Below, piece by piece: positions 1 through 7,100 of a stretch of DNA of 8,595 nt. This DNA is from Bacillota bacterium (GTDB taxonomy: Bacteria > Bacillota > Tb-RUG-66), in NCBI GenBank assembly GCA_016288255.1, contig JAEEYS010000199.1, positions 1 to 8,595 on the forward strand, in the 5' to 3' direction. The notes beneath the pieces are model-generated. The model saw only the letters and a list, made by a program, of their open reading frames with translations. It searched no databases and was not told the origin of the DNA. The translations under genes were made by a program, and so were the position numbers. The first letter of the stretch is position 1, and the number at the start of each line of letters is the position of its first letter.

Positions 1-458
1 GCTTTTGCCTCCAAAACCACTTCAGGCTGCTCCTCTTCTATTTTTAACACGTCTCCTATCCGTAACGCTTTCGAATCGTTGATCTCATTTAACGTCTGCA
101 ATTTTTCTATCGGTATCCGATAGGTTTCTGCGATCTTTGACAGCGTGTCCCCCTCTTTTACAATATATGTTTCAAAATTTTCTTTTTCCGCAACATCTGT
201 TCTGATCTCTGCTTTTTCTTTTTTTTGCGGAATGATCAATTTTTGCCCAATCTGAATAAAATCTGGATTTTTTAAACGGTTCTCTTTCGCGATCTCTTTG
301 ACTGTTACATGATATTCTTTTGCGATCTTACTTAAAGTTTCTCCTTTTTTCACCGTATAAACGACGTTTTCCGCTTCTTTGGACAAAACGCCCATGGACA
401 AAGCAAACGTCATCATCAAAAAAACAGCAAAAAAAGAAAAGAATATTTTTCGTTTCAT
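1..458 (-). CDS. Secreted protein with two LysM domains (partial, C-terminus beyond the window)
   Basis: I translated this stretch by hand; 152 codons are visible and the gene continues past the left edge. Residues 1-28 form a signal peptide (basic MKRK, then a hydrophobic run, then a polar KEAEN stretch). LysM domain 1 spans about 33-78 (YTVKKGETLSKIAKEY ... IQIGQKLIIP). A charged linker follows, then LysM domain 2 at about 97-141 (YIVKEGDTLSKIAETY ... LRIGDVLKI). LysM domains bind N-acetylglucosamine-containing glycans, so the protein should be exported and attached to peptidoglycan. Any catalytic domain (peptidase, amidase or similar) would lie in the unseen part. The ATG at 458 is preferred because AAAGGA (468-473) is 9 nt away; the alternative ATG at 467 touches that site directly. 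The gene lies 67 bp after the rho stop with no terminator between, so readthrough from rho is likely. The exact enzyme class is unknown. Confidence 0.88.
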   Translation of the reverse strand, partial: MKRKIFFSFFAVFLMMTFALSMGVLSKEAENVVYTVKKGETLSKIAKEYHVTVKEIAKENRLKNPDFIQIGQKLIIPQKKEKAEIRTDVAEKENFETYIVKEGDTLSKIAETYRIPIEKLQTLNEINDSKALRIGDVLKIEEEQPEVVLEAK

Positions 459-525
459 CTCTGACATTCCTTTCTTTTGAGTGTGTCAGTAAATATTCTT
501 TTCTTTCTGCTTCATTTTATACATC

Positions 526-1965
526 TTATTCAATATCTTTTATATCTCTTAACTCTCGTTCCATATAAGCCACAAATTCCTGGCTGTTTTTTGTCTTCAA
601 GATCTTATTGTGGAGCATTTCCATAGCGTCGGCGCTGTTCATATTATAACAATACCGCCGCAGTCTCCACATAATATCCAGTTCCGCCGGTGTCAAAAGA
701 CTTTTTTCTCTTCTGGTAGAAGATCGTTTGATATCAATAGCGGGGAAAATCCTTCTTTCCGCGATCTTTCGATCCAAATACAGCTCCATGTTGCCGGTAC
801 CTTTGAATTCTTCAAAGATCACCTCGTCCATTCTGCTCCCCGTTTCTACCAGCGCCGTAGCCAAGATCGTCAAGCTTCCGCCTTCTTGGATATTCCTGGC
901 GGCTCCGAAGAATTTTTTGGGCGTATAAAGCGCCACCGGATCGATCCCGCCGGAAAGGGTCCTTCCCGAAGGCGGTACCACCAGATTGTTCCCTCTGGCG
1001 AACCGTGTCAAACTATCAAATAAGATCACGACATCCTTTTTATGTTCCACCAGTCTTTTTGCCCGTTCCAAGACGATATTGGTAATACGGATATGATTTT
1101 CCGGCGTTTCGTCAAAAGTGGAATAGATCACTTCCGCGCTGACAGAATTTTTAAAATCCGTTACTTCTTCCGGCCGTTCATCTATCAACAGAACGATCAG
1201 CTCCACTTCCGGATGATTTCTGATGATCCCGTTCGCGATTTGTTTCAAAAGCGTGGTCTTTCCCGCTTTCGGCGCAGATACGATCATTCCTCTTTGTCCT
1301 TTTCCGATCGGCGCCACCAAATCAATGATCCTTGTGGCAACATTGGTGGGAGAATACTCCAAAGTCAATTTTTCATTGGGATAGATCGGCGTCAGGTTGT
1401 CAAAATTCGGCCTTCTGACAGCCGTTTCCGGTTCTTTGCCATTGACTCCGTTGACAAAAAGCAGAGCGTAATATTTTTCTCCTTCTTTCGGGCGTCTCAC
1501 TTTGCCGCTGACACGGTCTCCCGTCCGCAGATTGAACCTTTTGATCTGTGAAGGAGAAATATAGATATCGTCATCACTGGGCGTACAGTTGGAAGGCCTC
1601 AAAAACCCGTATCCGTCCGGTAAAACCTCCAAAATACCCTGCCCGTAAATATCCGTTTCTTTTCTCGATTCTTCTTTTCTAAAGGGTATTTCTTTTGGTT
1701 CTTTGTCCTCTTCTCCGGCACATTCCGTTTCTTCCGGGACCGGTTTTTTGGGTCTGATCTTTTCCTTTTCCAGCGCCAGAGCCAAAGCTCTCGCTTCTTC
1801 TCTCTGTTTTTCTTCCGCCGCAAAAGCTTCTTTTTGCCCGGATCTTTCCATGATTTTGTCTATCAGTTCTTCTTTTTTATAAGTATAACTTTTTTCGATA
1901 TTGAATTCTTTTGCTATCTCTCGCAGTGCAACCAGCTTTTGCTTTTCCAGATCGCTTCTATTCAA
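526..1965 (-). CDS. rho: Transcription termination factor Rho
   Basis: This is the hexameric RNA-dependent ATPase/helicase that ends transcription, 479 residues long. Visible in order are an N-terminal Rho domain (about 4-40) and a charged Glu/Lys/Arg-rich linker (about 44-105). The cold-shock-type RNA-binding domain follows, with GYGFLRPS at 118-125 and [14 protein letters not shown] at 131-144. The RecA-like core has the P-loop APKAGKTT (231-238), DERPEEV (262-268), the Walker B region [10 protein letters not shown] (312-321), the Q-loop around [12 protein letters not shown] (329-340), the R-loop around KGTGNMEL (388-395) and [12 protein letters not shown] (400-411). The extra length over the roughly 419-residue E. 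coli protein is mostly the linker. The start is TTG, placed by AAGGAG at 1973-1978 with 7 nt spacing; no in-frame ATG or GTG competes. It sits 17 bp after glpX and is almost certainly co-transcribed with it. Identity is secure. Confidence 0.98.
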   Translation of the reverse strand: MNRSDLEKQKLVALREIAKEFNIEKSYTYKKEELIDKIMERSGQKEAFAAEEKQREEARALALALEKEKIRPKKPVPEETECAGEEDKEPKEIPFRKEESRKETDIYGQGILEVLPDGYGFLRPSNCTPSDDDIYISPSQIKRFNLRTGDRVSGKVRRPKEGEKYYALLFVNGVNGKEPETAVRRPNFDNLTPIYPNEKLTLEYSPTNVATRIIDLVAPIGKGQRGMIVSAPKAGKTTLLKQIANGIIRNHPEVELIVLLIDERPEEVTDFKNSVSAEVIYSTFDETPENHIRITNIVLERAKRLVEHKKDVVILFDSLTRFARGNNLVVPPSGRTLSGGIDPVALYTPKKFFGAARNIQEGGSLTILATALVETGSRMDEVIFEEFKGTGNMELYLDRKIAERRIFPAIDIKRSSTRREKSLLTPAELDIMWRLRRYCYNMNSADAMEMLHNKILKTKNSQEFVAYMERELRDIKDIE

Positions 1966-1972
1966 ACTATCA

Positions 1973-1978
1973 CTCCTT
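1973..1978 (-). promoter_or_regulatory. Ribosome binding site that sets the TTG start of rho
   Basis: AAGGAG (extending to AAGGAGTG at 1971-1978) lies 7 nt before TTG at 1963-1965. It sits wholly inside the 17-bp gap between the glpX stop and rho. A GTG inside it is followed at once by an in-frame TAG, so TTG is the only sensible start. Confidence 0.85.
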
Positions 1979-1982
1979 AAAT

Positions 1983-2954
1983 TTATAGGCCCCGTTTGTT
2001 GTAATCCGGTTTTTTCGCAAGGACATGGACCGCGTCGATAAACCGAATCGTTCCGGTTTTGGAACGGGTTACTACCGTCTGTGTCGTCGCTGTATCGCCC
2101 ATATAACGAACGCCTCTCAAAAGATCTCCGTCCGTTACGCCTGTAGCGGCAAAAATAACATCATCGCCGGTTACCAGATCGGATAACTGTAATACTTTAT
2201 CCTTGTCTTCGATCCCCATTTCTTTCATACGTCTTTCTTCTTCTTCGGTATAAGGAACCAGTTTTGCCTGCATATCTCCGCCTAAGCAATACAAAGCTGC
2301 TGCTGCCAAAACGCCTTCCGGCGCGCCGCCGATCCCTACCATGAGATCGATACCGGTTTCGGGAAGCGCTGTGGATACGGCGGAAGATACGTCCCCGTCA
2401 GAGATAAATTTGATCCTGGCGCCGGCCGCTCTGATCCGTCTGACCAATTCTTCATGCCGTTCTCTTTCCAAAATGATCACGGTAACGTCTTTGACTTCTT
2501 TTCCCAACGCTTTTGCGACATTCTTCAAATTTTCTTCGATCGGCGCATTGATATCGATACAGCCTTTTGCTTTCGGGCCTACCGCGATCTTATCCATATA
2601 CATATCCGGTGCATGGAGCAGTTTGCCCCGTTCCGCTACCGCCAAAACAGCGATCGCATTGTTTAGTCCCTTTGCTACCAAATTGGTCCCTTCCAAAGGA
2701 TCCACTGCGATATCTACTTTAGGCCCTTTTTTGTTCCCTACGGGTTCTCCGATATAAAGCATCGGCGCTTCGTCCATTTCGCCTTCTCCGATTACGACGA
2801 TACCATCGATATCCACTGTGTCAAAAACGCCCCGCATTCCTTTTACCGCTGCGTCATCCGCCGCGATCTTATCGCCTCTGCCCATCAATCTTGCGCAAGC
2901 CAGCGCAGCCGCTTCCGTTACACGTGCAAATTCCAAAGATAATACTCTCTCCAT
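1983..2954 (-). CDS. glpX: Class II fructose-1,6-bisphosphatase (GlpX)
   Basis: The enzyme hydrolyses fructose-1,6-bisphosphate to fructose-6-phosphate in the cytoplasm, the irreversible gluconeogenic step. The product is 323 residues from the ATG at 2954. This start gives [14 protein letters not shown], which aligns directly with the E. coli N-terminus. It also places the metal and substrate residues at D33, E57 (GEGE), D85, E88 and T90 (DPLEGT), the same numbers as in E. coli GlpX. An ATG three codons upstream (2963) abuts AAGGAG (2964-2969) with zero spacing and is unlikely to be used; the chosen ATG has 9 nt spacing. Other family motifs are [31 protein letters not shown] and [10 protein letters not shown]. 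The gene is preceded by its own promoter and a leader of about 200 nt, and is followed by rho. Gene pairing with rho is also known in B. subtilis. No odd residues were seen. Confidence 0.97.
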   Translation of the reverse strand: MERVLSLEFARVTEAAALACARLMGRGDKIAADDAAVKGMRGVFDTVDIDGIVVIGEGEMDEAPMLYIGEPVGNKKGPKVDIAVDPLEGTNLVAKGLNNAIAVLAVAERGKLLHAPDMYMDKIAVGPKAKGCIDINAPIEENLKNVAKALGKEVKDVTVIILERERHEELVRRIRAAGARIKFISDGDVSSAVSTALPETGIDLMVGIGGAPEGVLAAAALYCLGGDMQAKLVPYTEEEERRMKEMGIEDKDKVLQLSDLVTGDDVIFAATGVTDGDLLRGVRYMGDTATTQTVVTRSKTGTIRFIDAVHVLAKKPDYNKRGL

Positions 2955-3050
2955 CTTAAACATCTCCTTTTATGTAAAAAATAAACAGATTAAAATTTAA
3001 AAAAGATAAAACCTCGAAAACCAGTTGCCGAAAAGCACAGCAAAACTCTT

Positions 3051-3074
3051 ATGGATGGAAAAATTTCCATTCAT
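3051..3074. repeat. Imperfect inverted repeat in the glpX leader
   Basis: Two 11-bp arms (3051-3061 and 3064-3074) surround AA, with one mismatched position (3054/3071). On the minus-strand transcript this gives an A-C mismatch in a hairpin about 80-105 nt after the predicted transcription start; no U-run follows, so it is not a terminator. The arms contain ATGGAAA and TTTCCAT. These half-sites also occur, with the arms swapped, in the palindrome at 4222-4245. It could be a DNA operator or an RNA hairpin. Confidence 0.5.
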
Positions 3075-3162
3075 AACCCGTTTCAATCATCCATTCTCAT
3101 ACATTTTTACTCTTCTTGGGATTTTTTAAAGAAATGCACATTTTGAAAACCGATATCAGTGT

Positions 3163-3191
3163 ATCATATAATCTTTTGCCACACAAGCCAA
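3163..3191 (-). promoter_or_regulatory. Predicted sigma-A promoter for glpX-rho
   Basis: A -35 box TTGGCT (3186-3191; 4 of 6 to consensus) and a -10 box TATGAT (3163-3168; 5 of 6) are separated by exactly 17 nt. Transcription would start near 3156. The promoter lies about 30 bp after the fba terminator, so glpX and rho can be expressed independently of fba. Confidence 0.6.
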
Positions 3192-3219
3192 TGTATCCTA
3201 AAATAAGGGTGTTTCATGG

Positions 3220-3256
3220 AAAAACAGGATCAAGAGGGTACTTGATCCTGTTTTTT
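3220..3256 (-). terminator. Intrinsic terminator of fba (possibly bidirectional)
   Basis: A perfect 10-bp stem (CAGGATCAAG at 3225-3234 with CTTGATCCTG at 3241-3250) closes a 6-nt loop and is extended by A/T pairs. On the minus strand it is followed by five Ts. It begins only about 12 nt after the fba stop codon. The plus strand also carries six Ts after the stem, so it could work in both directions. Confidence 0.88.
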
Positions 3257-3261
3257 GTCAT

Positions 3262-4113
3262 TTAAGCTCTGTTGGAGCTGCCGAACAGTCTCATTTTACC
3301 GATAATGACTTTTTTCATTTCTGCTTTTGCAGGAGTCAAAATCTTTCTCGGATCATATTCGTTTGGATTTGCTTCGATAAAGGCTTTTACGGAACGATGG
3401 AAAGCCTGTCTGATTTCTGTATCGATATTGATTTTGGAAACCCCGATTTTGACTGCTTCTTGGATATCTTCGCCCGGGATGCCGGAAGCGCCGTGCAGTA
3501 CTAATGGTGTGTCAACGATCGCTTTGATTTCGCGCAGTCTGTTAAAATCCAATTCCGGTTTTCCTTTGTATTGACCATGTGCGTTTCCGATAGAAACGGC
3601 CAACGCATCAACGCCTGTTTCATCACAGAATCTTTTTGCTTCTGCCGGTATGGTCATGGAAGCTTCTCTGTCTGTTACACTGATCTGATCTTCTGTGCCG
3701 CCGATTCTGCCCAATTCGCCTTCTACGGAAAGGCCGGCTGTTTTGGCAAATTTAACGATTTCCTGTGTGATCTTGATGTTTTCATCCAAAGGACGTTTGG
3801 AACCGTCGATCATAACGGAGCTAAATCCTGTTCTGACACACATAACGATCTGATCATAATCTGTGCCGTGGTCCAAATGAAGCGCGATCGGCACGTTGGT
3901 TTTTTTAGAAGCAGCTTCTACCATAGCTACAATATAGTCTACTCCCGCATATTTCAATGCGCCCTGGCTGGCCTGTAAGATAACCGGTGATTGTTCTTCA
4001 TGAGCGGATTCCACAATAGCCTGCACGATTTCCATATTGTTGGTGTTAAAAGCACCTACTGCATAATGATTTTTTTCTGCATCCTGCATCAACTCTCTTA
4101 GTGTAACTAACAA
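3262..4113 (-). CDS. fba: Class II fructose-1,6-bisphosphate aldolase
   Basis: The zinc enzyme reversibly cleaves fructose-1,6-bisphosphate to dihydroxyacetone phosphate and glyceraldehyde-3-phosphate, central to glycolysis and gluconeogenesis. From the TTG at 4113 the product has 283 residues, close to B. subtilis FbaA. Catalytic Asp81 and zinc ligand His82 lie in HLDHG. Further zinc-site residues are Glu133 (GELG), His179 (AHGQYKG) and His207 (LHGASGIP). The phosphate-binding NIDT lies at 229-232, and the C-terminus has YDPRKIL and IGKMRLFGSS. TTG is chosen because AGGAGG (4123-4128) is 9 nt upstream and the resulting N-terminus (MLVTLRELMQDA) matches the family. A longer reading from an ATG at 4161 adds 16 residues encoded by the AT-rich leader and would cross the ribosome binding site. 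A tagatose-bisphosphate aldolase (GatY/KbaY) role cannot be excluded from sequence alone, but the glpX-rho context favours fba. Confidence 0.95.
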   Translation of the reverse strand: MLVTLRELMQDAEKNHYAVGAFNTNNMEIVQAIVESAHEEQSPVILQASQGALKYAGVDYIVAMVEAASKKTNVPIALHLDHGTDYDQIVMCVRTGFSSVMIDGSKRPLDENIKITQEIVKFAKTAGLSVEGELGRIGGTEDQISVTDREASMTIPAEAKRFCDETGVDALAVSIGNAHGQYKGKPELDFNRLREIKAIVDTPLVLHGASGIPGEDIQEAVKIGVSKINIDTEIRQAFHRSVKAFIEANPNEYDPRKILTPAKAEMKKVIIGKMRLFGSSNRA

Positions 4114-4122
4114 TGGTATATA

Positions 4123-4128
4123 CCTCCT
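4123..4128 (-). promoter_or_regulatory. Perfect AGGAGG ribosome binding site that sets the TTG start of fba
   Basis: AGGAGG ends 9 nt before TTG (4111-4113). No ATG or GTG in the right frame lies at a useful distance, so this site fixes the start and argues against the longer upstream ATG reading. Confidence 0.85.
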
Positions 4129-4152
4129 AAAATTTTTTAAATTTTTTAAAAT
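4129..4152. repeat. 24-bp A/T-only tract with a 9-bp tandem repeat before the fba ribosome binding site
   Basis: Every base from 4129 to 4152 is A or T. The unit AATTTTTTAA occurs twice with a 9-bp period (4131-4140 and 4140-4149). The tract abuts the AGGAGG of fba. In mRNA it would be unstructured, which could help ribosomes load; that role is inferred. Confidence 0.6.
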
Positions 4153-4156
4153 AGCT

Positions 4157-4185
4157 AGCATATCCCCGTTTTGATCAAGGGATAT
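4157..4185 (-). other. Weak hairpin spanning the end of the protease gene
   Basis: A 7-bp stem (ATATCCC with GGGATAT) surrounds a loop containing the 8-bp palindrome TTGATCAA, which covers the TGA stop of the protease gene. The downstream run (TAGCTATTTTAAAAAA) is not a clean U-tract, so termination here would be partial at best. Readthrough into fba seems possible. Confidence 0.3.
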
Positions 4186-7100
4186 CTTTTATAAGAATCT
4201 TTTGATGGTAAGGCACATAATTTTCTATTTCCATGGAAATAGAAAGCGTTTCCATGCCTCCCTCTGTTTCTATTATAACACGACCATTGGATAAAGCATA
4301 ACTTTTCTCATTTATTTTTATCATTCCTTCCAAAGGAATTTGATTTTCTTTGTCTTTTGCCTGTATCACGATCTGTTTTTTATCCTCTGTATGGTAGCAG
4401 CCCACAAAGATTTCCGGCATATCTACATAAAGCTTCACGGGACAAAATCCCACAGTTTCTCTTTCTGCGTCTTTGATGGTCACCACACCGTCATAGATCC
4501 CCGCTTCCTTGGGTACCATATACTGCAGACCGATATCGTAAGAGTTCCCTCTTTGCCAGTCAGACGCGGCGCTTTCCGCTCTTAAATACTCTTTGTCCTC
4601 AAAAATATTATAATAAAGATCCGCCGTCAAATAGTTGTTCGGGATCCCAAACCCGTCGATATTGATGATATAACGACCCGGTTCCGGATAATAGAGCGTG
4701 ATCTCTTCTTCTATGGTATTGGCGTTGTTGGAACGGGCGACTTCTTTTAGCGTTTCTCCCGTCAGTTTATACAGATAAAGATCCGCGTCCCCTTCCAGCT
4801 CGGTGGGATTTTTTAATCCAATGGTGAGTTTGAATGTATCTTCCGGCACTTCAAAGTTTTTATTATAAAGCGTTTCGCTCAAATTGACCATGATCTGTTC
4901 CGTCACTTGATTTTCGTCCTCTTTGATAAAACCGTTCCCGATACATTCCGCTTGAAAATCTCCACCATGATTTTTGACCGAAACGACCGTATTCCCCGAT
5001 ACGTTCTTTACGGATTCCTTTATCACAAGGGGCATAGAAGAAAACTGGATATAATCGGAGGAAAGTTCCAGCGTATAAGGAACAGCCGGCCTGCCATAAT
5101 CGTAATTCGTCAAAGAACTGTATACGATCATTTCCCAAACACCGCTTTTCGGCTGCGTGATGGAAAAGACCGCCTGGTCTTGATTTCCCTCTATAAATTC
5201 ACTGCCCACATATTTTTTCCCATCCGGATCGTAGAGCAAAAGCTTGATCTTGCCTTTTTGCCCTTTTTGTTTCAACGTCACTGCCACATCGGTTTTTCCA
5301 TCCTCTATCCGGATAAAATGCCTGTCAAACCGCCCGGGATAGAGCGCCCCCTCCAGTGACAAATGATCCGCTAACACATAAGGTTCTATTGTCGTATAAG
5401 GGATCTTTACATCTGCCGCCAAATGATTTTTTTCTTCTGCCATAAGATACGTCGTATAGATCCCGGGATTTTGCGGCACAGGAAGGTCCACCGTCACATC
5501 GCGGATCACATTTCTCGGCAGTACAACGCTTTTTTTATCAAATCGGTAAGTCCCATTCGATTGCAGGACATATTCCAACGGCGTCAAAGAAGAAGGATTC
5601 AAAAGGCTGACCCCTATTCTCCGCACTTTTTCTCCCACAAAATAAAGCCCGCTTCCCGATACGCCATAAGAATTTTTTCCCTCTGTGCTGACCTGATAGG
5701 AAAGCGTTTTACTGTTTTGCTGCAATATCCTCCACGTGTTGGGAAGGGAAAATTTTCCATAGCCCTGTTCTGCCGCGGAAAATCCGCTCATGGTTTCCGC
5801 CCCTTGGTTCACTGCCTCCCGTATAGCGGAAGCCGTATATGCCACATGTTCTTTTTTTGCTTTTTCCAAGAGAAGCGCCATACTGCCGCTCACATTGGCC
5901 GCCGCCATAGAGGTCCCGGAAAGCAAACTGTAGGAATCGCCGTCCCAAATATTCACCGTAGACGCAAAACTGCCCGGTGCGACCACATGCGGAAAGATCG
6001 CGCCGTCCTTTCTCGGCCCGATGGAATCTGAATAAAGGATCAGATCTTCCGCGTGATCATATCCGTAATTTTCGCCCCAAAGAGCTCTTGAAACATATCC
6101 GCTGACCGAAATGACTTCATCGATGTCTCCGGGCGTATAGATGCTTCCCGTCTGGGGCCCTTCATTCCCCGCCGCCACAACAAACAAAATATTTTTATCA
6201 TTGCTGACTTTATGGATAAATTCCTTGCAGGGATTGCTGTTTCCCAACTCAAATTTCCCCAAACTCATGGAAATATTGATGATATCCGCTCCATGGGTAG
6301 ACGCATACCGAATCGCTTCATAAACCGCTTCAAAAGAACCGGTCCCGCTGGAGTCCACCGCCTTTAAAGCCATGAGCTTGACCCCCGGCGCCGCTCCTTT
6401 TACTTTGCCGTTGGCGCCGATAGCTCCTGCCACATGGGTGCCGTGTCCGTTTCCGTCAAAACCGATCTTTACAAAATCTCCCCCGCCGTCTATTTCCGCC
6501 GCTACAGCGCTGGAGCGTTCCGTGCTTTCCCCCGCAGACGCCCCAAAATAGATCCAGGTATTGCTGATCCGATATTCCGCAAGAGGGATCTCATCGGAAA
6601 AATCTCTGTTTCGATTGGTATCGATATAGATGGTATCGTAATATCCTTCTTCTTTGGAATCCACGACCAGTATCCCGAAAATATCCGTAGCATTCCCATT
6701 CCTGTCCAGATCCTGGGCGATATAGCCTACCTCGCTCAACTGCTGTTCCGTCAATACGCCGAACCGAAACAGACCGCTTCTGCTTTGGATTCCTTTGAAC
6801 CCATAAGCGCCGTTATCTGTGATCAAGGTATTTTCCGCGATCTCTGCTTCTTTGGTCTCCACATATCCTTCTTCCGTAAAGTCCTGCCAATCCACGATCT
6901 TTATTTCATTTTGGGAAGTATGATATAGATCCTCATGCCCCACATCGATCCCCGTATCGATCACCGCGACCGTGATGCCAAAGCCGTCTATTCCCTGATT
7001 TTCCCTTACAAACCGCGTCACGCCCATATCATCCTGGGCGATCTTAAGGCCCTTTGCCGGATCTCGAAAGGTCTGATCCATATAATCTTCGACCTCTTCC

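Larger units (their letters stand above)
2955..3219 (-). promoter_or_regulatory. Promoter region and long leader of glpX-rho
   Basis: This gap of about 265 bp, between the fba terminator and the glpX start, holds one good promoter (3163-3191) and then about 200 nt of predicted untranslated leader. The leader is AT-rich. It contains an imperfect inverted repeat at 3051-3074 and ends with the glpX ribosome binding site at 2964-2969. I recognise no known riboswitch, T-box or RNA family. The only open frame worth noting is a 25-codon one (3074-2997) that lacks a good ribosome binding site. A leader this long before a rho-containing operon could be regulatory, but that is inference. Confidence 0.5.

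Noticed and set aside
1042..1551. 169-codon open frame on the plus strand opposite rho
   Set aside because: It is the antisense shadow of highly conserved rho coding sequence, with no ribosome binding site pattern or domain.
1599..1823. 74-codon Lys/Arg-rich frame on the minus strand inside rho
   Set aside because: It is an out-of-frame reading of the Glu/Lys-rich linker codons of rho.
2997..3074. 25-codon frame in the glpX leader that could be a leader peptide
   Set aside because: No good ribosome binding site precedes the ATG (only ACGGG, two bases away), and no regulatory codon run is seen.
3051..3074. Second terminator in the glpX leader
   Set aside because: The inverted repeat is A/T-rich, has a mismatch, and is not followed by a T-run on the minus strand.
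3140..3158. A second cre-like site near the glpX promoter (TGATATCGGTTTTCA)
   Set aside because: The closing CA is one base out of register with the cre consensus, and a conserved A is replaced.
5423..6031. 202-codon open frame on the plus strand
   Set aside because: It lies entirely opposite the catalytic and following part of the S8 protease, has a composition rich in Arg, His and Ile typical of an antisense shadow, and shows no recognisable domain.
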